In this document: one piece after another, positions 13,358 through 25,428 of the stretch | Position numbering within the stretch: position 1 is the first letter of the stretch | Layout of the letters: the number at the start of each line of letters is the position of its first letter | DNA from: Dickeya poaceiphila | GTDB lineage: Bacteria > Pseudomonadota > Gammaproteobacteria > Enterobacterales > Enterobacteriaceae | Assembly (NCBI RefSeq): GCF_007858975.2 | Contig: NZ_CP042220.2 | Location: 248,001-312,000 of the forward strand | Direction of reading: 5' to 3' | Length of the DNA: 64,000 nt | The notes under the pieces: generated by a model | Seen by the model: only the letters and a program-made list of their open reading frames with translations | What the model was told of the DNA's origin: nothing | The model's database searches: none | Made by a program: the position numbers and the translations under genes

Positions 13358-16300
13358 GTGAAAGACTTATTAAAGTTTCTGAAAGCGCAAACTAAAACCG
13401 AAGAGTTTGATGCGATCAAAATTGCGCTGGCCTCGCCAGACATGATCCGTTCCTGGTCTTTTGGTGAAGTTAAAAAGCCGGAAACCATTAACTACCGTAC
13501 GTTCAAACCGGAACGTGACGGTCTGTTCTGCGCCCGTATCTTCGGGCCGGTAAAAGACTATGAGTGCTTGTGCGGTAAGTACAAGCGCCTGAAACACCGT
13601 GGCGTAATTTGTGAGAAGTGCGGCGTTGAAGTGACCCAGACCAAAGTGCGTCGTGAGCGCATGGGCCACATTGAGCTGGCGTCTCCGACCGCTCACATCT
13701 GGTTTTTGAAATCGCTGCCGTCCCGTATCGGCTTACTGCTGGATATGCCGCTGCGTGATATCGAACGTGTACTGTACTTCGAATCTTACGTGGTAGTTGA
13801 AGGCGGGATGACCAACCTGGAACGCCGTCAGATCCTGACCGAAGAACAATATCTGGACGCGCTGGAAGAGTTCGGTGACGAATTCGACGCCAAAATGGGT
13901 GCCGAGGCTATTCAGGCTCTGCTGAAAAACATGGATCTGGAGCAGGAATGCGAACAGCTGCGTGAAGAGCTGAACGAAACCAACTCCGAGACCAAACGTA
14001 AGAAACTGACCAAACGCATCAAGCTGCTGGAAGCGTTCGTGCAGTCCGGCAACAAGCCGGAGTGGATGATCCTGACCGTGCTGCCGGTGCTGCCGCCGGA
14101 TCTGCGTCCGCTGGTGCCGCTGGATGGTGGTCGTTTCGCGACCTCCGATCTGAACGATCTGTACCGCCGTGTGATCAACCGTAACAACCGTTTGAAACGT
14201 CTGCTGGATCTGGCTGCTCCCGATATCATCGTACGTAACGAAAAACGTATGTTGCAGGAAGCGGTAGATGCGCTGCTGGATAACGGTCGTCGTGGTCGTG
14301 CCATCACTGGTTCCAACAAGCGTCCGCTGAAATCTTTGGCCGATATGATCAAAGGTAAGCAGGGGCGTTTCCGTCAGAACCTGCTCGGTAAGCGCGTGGA
14401 CTACTCCGGTCGTTCCGTTATTACCGTAGGTCCGTACCTGCGTCTGCATCAGTGCGGTCTGCCGAAGAAAATGGCGCTGGAACTGTTCAAACCGTTCATC
14501 TACGGCAAGCTGGAACTGCGTGGTCTTGCTACCACCATCAAAGCCGCCAAGAAAATGGTTGAGCGTGAAGAAGCAGTGGTATGGGATATCCTGGATGAAG
14601 TTATCCGCGAGCACCCGGTACTGCTGAACCGTGCGCCGACCCTGCACCGTCTGGGTATTCAGGCGTTCGAACCGGTTCTGATCGAAGGTAAAGCGATTCA
14701 GTTGCACCCGCTGGTGTGTGCGGCATATAACGCCGACTTCGACGGTGACCAGATGGCCGTTCACGTACCGTTGACGCTGGAAGCCCAGCTCGAAGCGCGT
14801 GCGCTGATGATGTCCACCAACAACATTCTGTCGCCGGCGAACGGCGAGCCGATCATCGTTCCGTCTCAGGACGTGGTGCTGGGTCTGTACTACATGACCC
14901 GTGACTGTGTTAACGCCAAAGGCGAAGGCATGGTGCTGACCGGTCCGAAAGAAGCAGAGCGTATTTATCGTGCCGGTCTGGCTTCGCTGCACGCTCGCGT
15001 AAAAGTACGTATTACCGAGCATCAGAAGAATGCGCAGGGCGAGTGGACGCAGAAAACCAGCCTGATCGACACTACCGTAGGTCGTGCGATTCTGTGGATG
15101 ATCGTGCCGAAAGGTCTGCCTTATTCCATCGTCAATCAGGCGCTGGGTAAGAAAGCTATCTCCAAGATGCTGAACACCTGCTACCGCGTGCTGGGTCTGA
15201 AACCGACGGTTATCTTTGCCGACCAGATCATGTACACCGGTTTTGCTTACGCGGCGCGTTCCGGTTCTTCCGTTGGTATCGACGATATGGTGATCCCGGC
15301 GAAGAAAGTGGAAATCATCAGCGAAGCGGAAGCCGAAGTTGCCGAGATTCAGGAGCAGTTCCAGTCTGGTCTGGTAACCGCGGGCGAACGCTACAACAAA
15401 GTTATCGATATCTGGGCTGCGGCTAACGAGCGCGTGGCTAAGGCGATGATGGAAAACCTCTCTACCGAAACCGTTATCAACCGTAATGGCGAAGAAGAGA
15501 AACAGGTGTCCTTCAACAGCATCTTTATGATGGCCGACTCCGGTGCGCGTGGTTCTGCTGCACAGATTCGTCAGCTGGCAGGGATGCGTGGTCTGATGGC
15601 GAAGCCGGACGGCTCCATCATCGAAACGCCGATCACCGCGAACTTCCGTGAAGGTCTGAACGTACTCCAGTACTTCATCTCCACGCACGGTGCGCGTAAA
15701 GGTCTGGCGGATACCGCGCTGAAAACGGCGAACTCCGGTTACCTGACGCGTCGTCTGGTTGACGTGGCGCAGGACCTGGTGGTGACCGAGGACGATTGCG
15801 GTACCCACGAAGGCATCATGATGACGCCGGTTATCGAAGGCGGCGACGTGAAAGAGCCGCTGCGTGAGCGAGTACTGGGCCGTGTGACGGCAGAAGACGT
15901 GCTGAAACCGGGCACCGCAGACATTCTGGTTCCGCGCAATACGCTGCTGAACGAAAAATGGTGTGACCTGTTAGAAGAAAACTCGGTCGATGCAGTGAAA
16001 GTACGCTCGGTAGTAGGTTGTGAAACCGACTTCGGCGTGTGCGCCAAGTGCTATGGTCGTGACCTGGCACGTGGTCATATCATCAACAAAGGCGAGGCTA
16101 TCGGGGTTATCGCGGCGCAGTCCATCGGTGAACCGGGTACTCAGCTGACGATGCGTACGTTCCACATCGGTGGTGCGGCATCGCGTGCGGCAGCAGAATC
16201 CAGTATTCAGGTGAAAAACAAAGGTAGCCTGAAACTGAGCAACGCTAAGTTCGTTATGAACAGCGCCGGTAAACTGGTGATTACTTCACGTAACACCGAG

Positions 16301-17581
16301 CTGAAGCTGATCGACGAATTCGGTCGTACCAAAGAAAGCTATAAAGTGCCTTACGGTGCAGTCATGGCGAAAGGTAACGGTGACGATGTCGCCGGCGGTG
16401 AAACCGTCGCGAACTGGGACCCGCATACCATGCCGGTTATCACCGAAGTGGGCGGTAGCATTCGCTTCACCGATATGATCGACGGCCAGACGATTACGCG
16501 TCAGACCGACGAACTGACCGGTCTGTCCTCCATTGTGGTTCTGGATAGTGCAGAACGTACCGGTGGTGGTAAAGACTTGCGTCCGGCGCTGAAAATCGTT
16601 GATGCCAACGGTAATGACGTACTGATTCCGGGTACCGATATGCCGGCGCAGTACTTCCTGCCAGGTAAAGCGATTGTTCAGTTGGAGGACGGTGCACAGA
16701 TCGGTGCGGGTGATACCCTGGCGCGTATTCCGCAGGAGTCCGGCGGTACCAAGGATATTACCGGTGGTCTGCCGCGCGTTGCTGACCTGTTCGAAGCCCG
16801 TCGCCCGAAAGAGCCGGCGATTCTGGCAGAAATCAGTGGCGTGGTATCCTTCGGTAAAGAAACCAAAGGTAAACGCCGCCTGGTGATCACGCCGGTTGAT
16901 GGCAGCGAACCATACGAAGAGATGATTCCGAAATGGCGTCAGCTCAACGTGTTCGAAGGTGAACGCGTGGAACGCGGCGATGTGATCTCCGACGGTCCTG
17001 AGTCTCCGCACGATATCCTGCGTTTGCGTGGCGTACACGCGGTGACCCGCTACATTGTTAACGAAGTGCAGGAAGTTTACCGACTGCAGGGCGTTAAGAT
17101 TAACGATAAACACATTGAGGTTATCGTTCGTCAGATGCTGCGTAAAGGCACCATCGTCAATCCGGGTAGCTCCGAGTTCCTGGAAGGCGAGCAGGTGGAA
17201 ATGTCGCGTATCAAGATCGCCAATCGTCAGTTGGAAGCGGATGGCAAGATTTCGGCTACCTACAGCCGCGATCTGCTGGGTATCACCAAGGCGTCTCTGG
17301 CTACCGAATCCTTCATCTCCGCAGCGTCGTTCCAGGAAACGACCCGCGTACTGACGGAAGCGGCGGTTGCGGGTAAACGTGATGAGCTGCGTGGCCTGAA
17401 AGAAAACGTCATCGTGGGCCGTCTGATCCCGGCTGGTACGGGTTATGCGTATCATCAGGATCGTATGCGTCGCCGTCAGGCAGGTGAACTGCCGGTTGCA
17501 CCGCAGGTCAGTGCCGAAGAAGCGTCTGCCAATCTGGCTGAGCTGCTGAATGCTGGTCTGGGTGGTAGCGACGACGAATAA
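13358..17581 (+). CDS. rpoC: RNA polymerase beta' subunit
   Basis: The beta' subunit carries the catalytic magnesium. The start is the GTG at 13358 ([18 protein letters not shown]), after ACAGGAGCC; E. coli rpoC also begins with GTG, and the resulting 1407 residues equal the E. coli length. The open frame extends upstream to 13322 without homology. Landmarks are the first zinc site (CLCG followed by ICEKCG, about residues 70-88), the catalytic [14 protein letters not shown], the second zinc site ([13 protein letters not shown]) and the trigger-loop region [12 protein letters not shown]. It is followed by a strong terminator that ends the operon. Confidence 0.98.
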   Translation: MKDLLKFLKAQTKTEEFDAIKIALASPDMIRSWSFGEVKKPETINYRTFKPERDGLFCARIFGPVKDYECLCGKYKRLKHRGVICEKCGVEVTQTKVRRERMGHIELASPTAHIWFLKSLPSRIGLLLDMPLRDIERVLYFESYVVVEGGMTNLERRQILTEEQYLDALEEFGDEFDAKMGAEAIQALLKNMDLEQECEQLREELNETNSETKRKKLTKRIKLLEAFVQSGNKPEWMILTVLPVLPPDLRPLVPLDGGRFATSDLNDLYRRVINRNNRLKRLLDLAAPDIIVRNEKRMLQEAVDALLDNGRRGRAITGSNKRPLKSLADMIKGKQGRFRQNLLGKRVDYSGRSVITVGPYLRLHQCGLPKKMALELFKPFIYGKLELRGLATTIKAAKKMVEREEAVVWDILDEVIREHPVLLNRAPTLHRLGIQAFEPVLIEGKAIQLHPLVCAAYNADFDGDQMAVHVPLTLEAQLEARALMMSTNNILSPANGEPIIVPSQDVVLGLYYMTRDCVNAKGEGMVLTGPKEAERIYRAGLASLHARVKVRITEHQKNAQGEWTQKTSLIDTTVGRAILWMIVPKGLPYSIVNQALGKKAISKMLNTCYRVLGLKPTVIFADQIMYTGFAYAARSGSSVGIDDMVIPAKKVEIISEAEAEVAEIQEQFQSGLVTAGERYNKVIDIWAAANERVAKAMMENLSTETVINRNGEEEKQVSFNSIFMMADSGARGSAAQIRQLAGMRGLMAKPDGSIIETPITANFREGLNVLQYFISTHGARKGLADTALKTANSGYLTRRLVDVAQDLVVTEDDCGTHEGIMMTPVIEGGDVKEPLRERVLGRVTAEDVLKPGTADILVPRNTLLNEKWCDLLEENSVDAVKVRSVVGCETDFGVCAKCYGRDLARGHIINKGEAIGVIAAQSIGEPGTQLTMRTFHIGGAASRAAAESSIQVKNKGSLKLSNAKFVMNSAGKLVITSRNTELKLIDEFGRTKESYKVPYGAVMAKGNGDDVAGGETVANWDPHTMPVITEVGGSIRFTDMIDGQTITRQTDELTGLSSIVVLDSAERTGGGKDLRPALKIVDANGNDVLIPGTDMPAQYFLPGKAIVQLEDGAQIGAGDTLARIPQESGGTKDITGGLPRVADLFEARRPKEPAILAEISGVVSFGKETKGKRRLVITPVDGSEPYEEMIPKWRQLNVFEGERVERGDVISDGPESPHDILRLRGVHAVTRYIVNEVQEVYRLQGVKINDKHIEVIVRQMLRKGTIVNPGSSEFLEGEQVEMSRIKIANRQLEADGKISATYSRDLLGITKASLATESFISAASFQETTRVLTEAAVAGKRDELRGLKENVIVGRLIPAGTGYAYHQDRMRRRQAGELPVAPQVSAEEASANLAELLNAGLGGSDDE

Positions 17582-17601
17582 TCGTCACTTCCCCCGATAA
17601 T

Positions 17602-17640
17602 AAAAAACCGTACCTTAGCGATAAGGTGCGGTTTTTTTTA
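17602..17640 (+). terminator. Terminator of rplJL-rpoBC
   Basis: AAAAAACCGTACCTTA pairs with TAAGGTGCGGTTTTTT (one G-T pair) around the loop GCGA, followed by more Ts. It lies about 20 bases after the rpoC stop. Confidence 0.93.
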
Positions 17641-17702
17641 TATTCTCATTTAACATGGGGATCTTTTATTAATGACCGTGATTGTTTAACAATAGTTTGT
17701 TG

Positions 17703-17915
17703 CGGAACTCACCCTACGGGCCGTCACAGGTGACGTTAAAAAACGCTTTCAGCGTTTTATGATTCGTTCCACCTGACGGCGGAACCCACCCTACGGGCCG
17801 TCGCAGGCGACGTTAAAAAACGCTTTCAGCGTTTTATGATTCGTTCCACCTGACGGCGGAACTCACCCTACGGGCCGTCACGGGTGACGTTAAAAAACGC
17901 TTTCAGCGTTTTTTT
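17703..17915. repeat. 77-bp tandem repeat array with palindromic units
   Basis: Three head-to-tail copies begin at 17703, 17780 and 17857, a period of exactly 77 bases; the third is truncated near 17915. Copies differ at only a few positions (for example CACAGG, CGCAGG, CACGGG). Each unit has a palindromic part (CACCTGACGGC paired with GCCGTCACAGGTG across unit borders) and a terminator-like hairpin AAAAACGCTTTCAGCGTTTT. The layout resembles a REP/BIME-type intergenic element amplified in tandem. The last copy ends in a T-run, so it may add termination after rpoC. Confidence 0.9.
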
Positions 17916-17979
17916 GGATGCGGGGAAAAGACATAATTGCGTTATAACATCAGCATGGAAGTTTCATAAGGAATGTCCG

Positions 17980-19077
17980 ATGCGATTTAACACAACGCTT
18001 TCAGGTATCATTCTGGTTTTGTTGTCTGGCAGTGCGTTCAGCGCCAGCGAGATGCCTTCTGGTTATCCGGCTCCAGTGCAGAAGGTGTTCAGGCACTGGC
18101 AGATTACCTGTAATAACCTGAATGATTGCGACATCAGGAACAATGACCCGTATCTGCGTGTGACGCTAAAGCGTGAAGCAGGTGCCAGGGGCAAGGTCTC
18201 ATTGGACTTCGATCTGGCTGATAAGCGCCAGGCGCTGTATCTGGATGGAGTACGTTTTGCGTTGACGCAGCCTGACTGGCAAACCGACGAGGAAGAGGGC
18301 GCATTCTACGTCCATACCGATCAACTGGCTGTGATCCAGCAGTTTGTACTGGCGGCGAAGAACGCCAAACGGTTGTCGCTGTCGGAGCATGGCGGCGGTC
18401 AGAGTAATAATCAGGAAGAATCCATCTCGCTCAATGGCCTGAATGCGGCGTTATTGCTGGCAGATGAGCGGCAAGGGCGACTTAATAACCGCAGCGCGTT
18501 GTTGCAGGTCGGCGACGGTGACGTGGCGCAGGTGCCACCGGTGCCGATGGGACAGGAAATCAGCCCAGCCTATACCCAACCGCCGCCTCTGACCAATACC
18601 AAGGTGTTGATTAACGCCGTAATTAATGCCAAAAAAACCTTGCTGGAAGAGGAAGACTGTGGGCTGAGCAAAGAAGCCCGTCAGTTGAGTGAGGCTGAAC
18701 CACTGACCAATGATTTGGCGCTGGTGATGCTGAATTGTGGTATGGGGGCTTATCAGTCCTCCAGTATGTTATTTGTTACTCCACGTAATAACCCACAGGC
18801 GGCGCAGTTGCTGGAACTGCCAAGACCTATTCGTACGGTGGAGAGCCGTGAAGAAAAAATCCGCTGGTTTACCGAAGTGGATTATGACCCGGAAAGCGGT
18901 ATGTTGTATCACGCCGCGAAAGGGCGGGGTATCGCCGACTGCGGTGAAAGCGCGCAATGGGTGTTTGACGGTAAAACTTTCCAGCTTGTGGCTTATAATT
19001 ATCAGCCGGAATGTAACGGTGGGCAGCCGGGAGACTGGCCGTCCGTATGGGCGATGCCGGGCTACCCGACCGAGTAG
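17980..19077 (+). CDS. DUF1176 domain-containing secreted protein
   Basis: The 365-residue product begins with a clear signal peptide (MRFNTTLSGIILVLLSGSAFSAS) and is probably periplasmic. The mature part starts with PAPVQKVFRHWQITCNNLNDCDIRN, the cysteine-containing opening of the DUF1176 family, whose biochemical role is unknown to me. I chose ATG 17980 because AAGGAATG gives a ribosome binding site and because it yields the signal peptide; the frame is open up to 17884, but that runs into the repeat array. It stands alone between the rpoBC terminator and the convergent thi operon. Confidence 0.85.
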   Translation: MRFNTTLSGIILVLLSGSAFSASEMPSGYPAPVQKVFRHWQITCNNLNDCDIRNNDPYLRVTLKREAGARGKVSLDFDLADKRQALYLDGVRFALTQPDWQTDEEEGAFYVHTDQLAVIQQFVLAAKNAKRLSLSEHGGGQSNNQEESISLNGLNAALLLADERQGRLNNRSALLQVGDGDVAQVPPVPMGQEISPAYTQPPPLTNTKVLINAVINAKKTLLEEEDCGLSKEARQLSEAEPLTNDLALVMLNCGMGAYQSSSMLFVTPRNNPQAAQLLELPRPIRTVESREEKIRWFTEVDYDPESGMLYHAAKGRGIADCGESAQWVFDGKTFQLVAYNYQPECNGGQPGDWPSVWAMPGYPTE

Positions 19078-19508
19078 CCCGACACGATATTGACAGCCAG
19101 CGTGGTTTTCTCTCTCCCACGCTGACCAGTAGGTGGCGGAACCGATGGTTGACTTCGGTTCCGGCTTTATCAGCCCGTGCACTGTAGCAACCATCCGCCT
19201 GGCCTGGCGACGGGCTGTTTGGTGATGTGCGTGGTGGTACGCAGGCTACCGTTCTCTCTTTGTATCCATTACCTTTTTCTGCGCGTTGTCTCGCATCGTC
19301 TGCCTTATTGCTGCGTTGCTCTATTCACTATCGTTTGGGCGCTAGAGAGGATAGGCAGCGCCGTTGATCATACGCTGGCAACGGGGACGGGTGAGGCGAC
19401 GGTTTAGCGGGTTGCGGTTCAGATGCCGCTAAACCAGTGATACTCCTAATCTTCCCAGTAGCTTGAAGCCGAGTGTTTTTGAAGCCGAGTATAGTAGGCA
19501 CGCGTAAG
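19078..19508. other. Gene-free stretch between the DUF1176 gene and thiH
   Basis: About 430 bases between two convergent genes, with no credible ORF. It holds several hairpins: CAGCGTGG/CCACGCTG near 19099-19124, GGAACCGA/TCGGTTCC near 19138-19162, and GGTTTAGCGG/CCGCTAAACC at 19401-19435. None has a clear T-run. TGAAGCCGAGT occurs twice within about 30 bases near 19463-19490. Some of these stems may end the two converging transcripts. Confidence 0.5.
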
Positions 19509-20657
19509 TCAGCCTGTCGTCGGCCTTCCCAGATAACCGTCCCAGTCTTTCCACACTGGTTGCAACCCCGCCTGAGTCAGGGCGTCGGCTACGTCTTGTG
19601 GGCGGCGATTGTCGTGCGGGGTGAATTGTTCCAGTTCTGGGTGGTCATCGGCGTAGCCGCCCGGTTGGGTTTTGGAAAACGCGCTGACGTTGTTGATGGC
19701 AATCGGAATCATGTGGTCGCGGAAGAATGGTGACTCGCGGGTAGAGAGCGACAGTTCCACATCGGGTGCCAGCAGCCGGAAGGCGCAAATCACCTGCGTC
19801 AGTTGCGCTTCATCCATCAGCGAGGCGGGTTCAATGCCGCCAGCACAAGGGCGCAGACGCGGGAACGACACCGAGTAGCGGCTTTGCCAGTAGGTTTGCT
19901 GTAAATACAGCAGGTGCTCGGCCATCATGTAGCAGTCGGTGCGCCAGCTGTCGGACAGCCCAATCAGCACCCCCAGCCCGATCTTGTCGATTCCGGCGCG
20001 CCCCAGCCTGTCCGGCGTCGCCAGTCGCCAGGCGAAATCCTGTTTTTGGCCGCGCAGGTGGTGGCGGGCATAGGTCGCTGCATGATAGGTTTCCTGATAA
20101 ACCAGCACCCCATCCAGACCGAGGGTTTTCAGTTCGGCATACTCCGCCTGCGACAGCGGCTGAACCTCCATCATCAGTGAGCTGAATTGTGGGCGAATTA
20201 ACGGCAACATCTGGCGAAAATAGTCCATTCCCACTTTGCGCTGGTGTTCACCGGTCACCAGCAGCAGGTGATCGAACCCCAACGCCTTGATCGCCTCACA
20301 CTCACGTAGAATTTCCTGCTGGTTCAGCGTCTTGCGTTTGAGGTGATTGCTCATGGAAAAGCCGCAATAGGTGCAGTCGTTGGCGCACAGGTTGGAGAGA
20401 TACAGCGGCACATAGAAACTGACGGTGTTGCCGAAGCGCTGGCGCGTCAGCTGTTGCGCCCGTTGCGCCAGCGGCTCCAGCCAGCGACTGGCGGCAGGCG
20501 ACAGCAACGCCATCATATCCTCGCGTGTGAGTCGATCAGCGGCTAACGCCCGCTCTACGTCAGCGTCGGTTTTACTGTTGATGCGCAGGGTCAGGTCATG
20601 CCATTCCAACAGTTGCCAGCGGTGTTCAAACAACGGCGATTGAGAGTGGATATCCAT
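19509..20657 (-). CDS. thiH: 2-iminoacetate synthase
   Basis: ThiH is a radical SAM enzyme that cleaves tyrosine to give dehydroglycine for the thiamine thiazole ring, acting with ThiG. The 382-residue protein has the 4Fe-4S motif CANDCTYCGFS (C-x3-C-x2-C) near residue 85 and otherwise follows E. coli ThiH (377 residues), including LLLVTGEHQ and SVSFPRLRPC. It is the last gene of the thi operon; its ATG overlaps the thiG stop by one base (TGATG). The use of ThiH rather than ThiO indicates the tyrosine-dependent, oxygen-sensitive route. Confidence 0.96.
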   Translation of the reverse strand: MDIHSQSPLFEHRWQLLEWHDLTLRINSKTDADVERALAADRLTREDMMALLSPAASRWLEPLAQRAQQLTRQRFGNTVSFYVPLYLSNLCANDCTYCGFSMSNHLKRKTLNQQEILRECEAIKALGFDHLLLVTGEHQRKVGMDYFRQMLPLIRPQFSSLMMEVQPLSQAEYAELKTLGLDGVLVYQETYHAATYARHHLRGQKQDFAWRLATPDRLGRAGIDKIGLGVLIGLSDSWRTDCYMMAEHLLYLQQTYWQSRYSVSFPRLRPCAGGIEPASLMDEAQLTQVICAFRLLAPDVELSLSTRESPFFRDHMIPIAINNVSAFSKTQPGGYADDHPELEQFTPHDNRRPQDVADALTQAGLQPVWKDWDGYLGRPTTG

Positions 20658-21436
20658 CAGTCGGCGGTCTCCGTATGTTGCAGAAAGCCGGTCAGTGGGC
20701 TGGTGGCGCTGGCGAGGTGCCGGCGGCTACCCAGACCAGCCTGACGGGCAATGGCACCGGCGTCCACCGCCAGTCGGAAAGCGTGCGCCATCTGCACCGG
20801 GTCACGTGCCACAGCGATAGCGGTATTAACCAGTACCGCATCGGCACCCAGTTCGATGGCTTCTGCTGCATGACTGGGAGCGCCAATGCCAGCATCCACA
20901 ACTACCGGTACCCGCGCCTGTTCGACGATAATGCGCAGAAAGTCGCGTGTTTGCAGCCCTTGATTGGAGCCGATAGGTGCGCCGAGCGGCATCACCGCGG
21001 CACAACCGGCGTCTTCCAGCCGCTTGCACAACACCGGGTCGGCACCGCAGTAGGGTAGTACCACAAAACCGTCTTTCACCAGTTGTTCGGCGGCTTTCAG
21101 CGTTTCCACCGGGTCGGGCAGCAGGTATTTCATGTCCGGGTGGATTTCCAGTTTCACCCAGTGCGTGCCCAACGCTTCGCGTGCCAGTCGGGCGGCAAAC
21201 ACCGCTTCCTCGGCGGTTTTGGCACCGGAGGTATTGGGCAGCAGCTGTACGCCCAACTCGCGCAGCGGTGCCAGAATGGCATCGCTGCCGCCTTTCAAAT
21301 CCACCCGTTTCATTGCCAGCGTGACTAGTTGTGAGCCGGAGGCGTGCAGTGCATCCTGCATCCGTTGTGCGCTGGCAAACTTGCCGGTGCCGGTTAATAA
21401 CCGGGACGTAAACGTTGTATCTGCAATCTTCAGCAT
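20657..21436 (-). CDS. thiG: Thiazole synthase
   Basis: ThiG condenses 1-deoxyxylulose 5-phosphate, dehydroglycine and the ThiS thiocarboxylate into the thiazole phosphate. The start at 21436 ([20 protein letters not shown]) gives 259 residues, against 256 in E. coli. The lysine region [11 protein letters not shown], the phosphate-binding [14 protein letters not shown] and [10 protein letters not shown] are conserved. The frame stays open further upstream, but there it lies inside thiS. It begins one base after the thiS stop and overlaps thiH by one base. Confidence 0.96.
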   Translation of the reverse strand: MLKIADTTFTSRLLTGTGKFASAQRMQDALHASGSQLVTLAMKRVDLKGGSDAILAPLRELGVQLLPNTSGAKTAEEAVFAARLAREALGTHWVKLEIHPDMKYLLPDPVETLKAAEQLVKDGFVVLPYCGADPVLCKRLEDAGCAAVMPLGAPIGSNQGLQTRDFLRIIVEQARVPVVVDAGIGAPSHAAEAIELGADAVLVNTAIAVARDPVQMAHAFRLAVDAGAIARQAGLGSRRHLASATSPLTGFLQHTETAD

Positions 21437-21437
21437 C

Positions 21438-21638
21438 TCAACCTCCAGCGATCGCCTGAAACAATAAAATGTCATCACCATCCCGCACGATATGTTGCGC
21501 CCAGTTATCACGTGGGATGATGGTGTAATTGATGGCCAGCGCCGTGCCGGGCTGTAGCCGGTTCAACTGCTCAAGCAGTTGTGCGACGGTCAACTCACTA
21601 TGCAGTTCGATAACCTCATCGTTGAGCCGGATTTTCAT
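21438..21638 (-). CDS. thiS: Sulfur carrier protein ThiS
   Basis: ThiS is a ubiquitin-like carrier that delivers sulfur to ThiG as a C-terminal thiocarboxylate. The protein has 66 residues from ATG 21638 ([13 protein letters not shown]), ends in the required Gly-Gly (LFQAIAGG) and matches E. coli ThiS. Its ATG overlaps the thiF stop by four bases. Confidence 0.96.
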   Translation of the reverse strand: MKIRLNDEVIELHSELTVAQLLEQLNRLQPGTALAINYTIIPRDNWAQHIVRDGDDILLFQAIAGG

Positions 21639-22384
21639 GCCTGCCCTCCACATACCGGACAGGTCGCTGATCGTGCCAGTTGCAGCGTGGTCCATTGCTG
21701 CTGGCGTGCATCGAACAGACGTAATTTGCCGTCCAGTGGTGAGGGTAATCCGCACAGCAGTTTGAGCGCTTCCAGCGCCTGTAAGGTGCCCATCACACCG
21801 ACCACCGGGCCGAGTACACCGGCGGTGCGGCAGTTGCGTCGAGGTTCCGTGGCGTCCGGGTAGAGGCAGGCGTAGCAGCCGTGTGGGTAAGGCGGCGTCA
21901 GCACCAGCAACTGGCCGCTGAATCCCACCGCGCTGGCGCTAATCAGCGGTTTTTGTGCCGCGACGCAGGCGGCATTGACCGCATGACGGGTGGTCATGTT
22001 GTCGCAGCAGTCCAGCACCAGATCGGCTTGCGCCACCGCGGTTGTCAGCGATTCGCCTTCAAGTCGGGTGGTCAGCGCGACGGTTTTCACCAGTGGGTTG
22101 ATGGCTTCCAGCGCGTGACGGGCCAGCTCCGTTTTGGGGCGTGACAGGTTAGCGCTGCGGTAGAGAATCTGCCGTTGCAGATTGGAGAGGTGCAGGGTGT
22201 CGTGGTCTGCCAGCAGCAGCGTGCCGACGCCGGCTGCCGCCAGATAGAGCGCCGCTGGCGATCCCAGTCCGCCCAATCCCACCAGCAACACCCTGGCTGC
22301 CGCCAGTTTCTGTTGTCCTTCCTGGCCGATATCTTCCAGCAACAACTGGCGGCTGTAGCGCATAAATGCCTGATCATCGAGCAT
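21635..22384 (-). CDS. thiF: ThiS adenylyltransferase
   Basis: ThiF adenylates the ThiS C-terminus, an E1-like reaction that precedes sulfur transfer. The 249-residue protein has the nucleotide-binding GLGGLGSPAALYLA near residue 37, the conserved QRQILY region, and zinc-binding pairs CYACLYP and CPVCGG. It lies in the order thiC-E-F-S-G-H, tightly packed with both neighbours. Confidence 0.96.
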   Translation of the reverse strand: MLDDQAFMRYSRQLLLEDIGQEGQQKLAAARVLLVGLGGLGSPAALYLAAAGVGTLLLADHDTLHLSNLQRQILYRSANLSRPKTELARHALEAINPLVKTVALTTRLEGESLTTAVAQADLVLDCCDNMTTRHAVNAACVAAQKPLISASAVGFSGQLLVLTPPYPHGCYACLYPDATEPRRNCRTAGVLGPVVGVMGTLQALEALKLLCGLPSPLDGKLRLFDARQQQWTTLQLARSATCPVCGGQA

Positions 22385-22385
22385 G

Positions 22386-23020
22386 TTATGCCTCCCGTCC
22401 TTCGATCAATTGCAGTAACGTCGCGGTCGCGGCGCGCCAGTCAGCGGCCTGTGTGATGGCGCTGACCACGGCAATGCTGCCGACCCCGGTTTCCAGCACG
22501 TCGGGTACCCGGTCAATGCTGATACCGCCGATGGCCACGGTGGGAAAGTGCCCGTTCAACGCGCGAATATGACGGGCCAACTCCACCAGACCTTGTGGTG
22601 CCGATGGCATGGCTTTGGTATGGGTCGGGAAAATATGGCCCAGTGCGATGTAAGACGGCGACAGGGCGACGGCACGTGCCAGTTCAGCATCGTTATGGGT
22701 AGACACGCCCAGACGTAGCCCGGCGGCGTGGATCGCCGCCAGATCGGCAGTATCGAGATCCTCCTGACCCAGATGTACGCCGTACGCCTGATGCTTCACC
22801 GCTAGTTGCCAGTAATCGTTGATGAACAGCCGGGCCTGATACTGACGGCCAAGCGCGATTGCCTGGATGATGTCCGGCTCGGCCTGCTCCGCTGGCTGGT
22901 CTTTAATGCGTAGCTGGAGAGTGCGAGCCCCCGCGCTCAGCAGGCGTTCTATCCACGCTACGCTATCGACCACCGGATAAAGCCCCAGTTGGGCGTCGGT
23001 GGCAGGAAACGCACGGTTCA

Positions 23021-23021
<1 letters not shown>
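22386..23021 (-). CDS. thiE: Thiamine phosphate synthase
   Basis: ThiE joins the pyrimidine and thiazole phosphates into thiamine monophosphate. The start at 23021 ([19 protein letters not shown]) gives 211 residues, the E. coli length. Pyrophosphate and substrate loops [24 protein letters not shown] and VAIGGIS are present. The ATG overlaps the thiC stop by one base; the longer upstream frame runs inside thiC and is a shadow. Confidence 0.96.
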
Positions 23022-25123
<2,102 letters not shown>

Positions 25124-25132
25124 TCATTACTC

Positions 25133-25230
25133 TTGTTCCCTTCGCAGGTATTAACCTGATCAGGTTCCGCGGATCCCGAATTAACGGTCTCAGCCCACGC
25201 GCCATCAGACGTGTTGGGCACTCCGACAAG
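25133..25230 (-). ncRNA. TPP riboswitch (THI element) upstream of thiC
   Basis: Read on the minus strand the element has the THI-box core: TGTCGGAGTGCC, GGCTGAGA (plus-strand complement at 25188-25195), then GGAACCTGATCAGGTTAATACC and TGCGAAGGGAACAAGA in interrupted form. These are the pyrimidine- and pyrophosphate-sensing helices of TPP riboswitches. It lies about 150 bases before the thiC start. There is no strong intrinsic terminator after it, so control is probably at translation initiation or through Rho, as for E. coli thiC. Thiamine excess should switch the operon off. Confidence 0.95.
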
Positions 25231-25264
25231 ATAGGACCCCTTGAGGGGGGTGTAAAACATCAAC

Positions 25265-25294
25265 ACTCTATGCGTTGTAGCGGCGTGGCGTCAA
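25265..25294 (-). promoter_or_regulatory. Probable thiC operon promoter
   Basis: On the minus strand TTGACG (25289-25294), an 18-base spacer and TAGAGT (25265-25270) form a plausible sigma-70 promoter. Transcription would start near 25258, about 30 bases before the riboswitch. Confidence 0.55.
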
Positions 25295-25311
25295 TGGTCG
25301 AACATCAATTG

Positions 25312-25342
25312 GGCAATGCGCTTTCAGGGTAAGCGCATTGCC
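25312..25342. repeat. 12-bp perfect hairpin between thiC and nudC
   Basis: GGCAATGCGCTT (25312-25323) and AAGCGCATTGCC (25331-25342) are perfect reverse complements around a seven-base loop. There is no T-run on either side, so it is not a typical terminator. It sits in the divergent intergenic region where rsd stands in E. coli. Confidence 0.7.
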
Positions 25343-25428
25343 AAGGCTTCACCCACGCCGGATAATGCCGGACAGAATTTTTGGCTATCGTAACAGGCTA
25401 GCAGGCAATAAGCGGGGCGATAAAAGTG

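Noticed and set aside
13733..15808. 691-codon open frame on the strand opposite rpoC
   Set aside because: It is a shadow of the biased codon use of rpoC; composition is rich in His, Gln, Arg and Thr with no domain. The same applies to the long frames opposite rpoB (11535-13259), rpoC (16286-17455) and rplK/rplA (6360-7460).
17703..17915. CRISPR-like array
   Set aside because: The 77-bp units are contiguous with no distinct spacers, and no cas gene is nearby.
19177..19407. 76-codon frame with GTG start between the DUF1176 gene and thiH
   Set aside because: Hydrophobic and cysteine-rich by chance; no ribosome binding site; lies between convergent genes.
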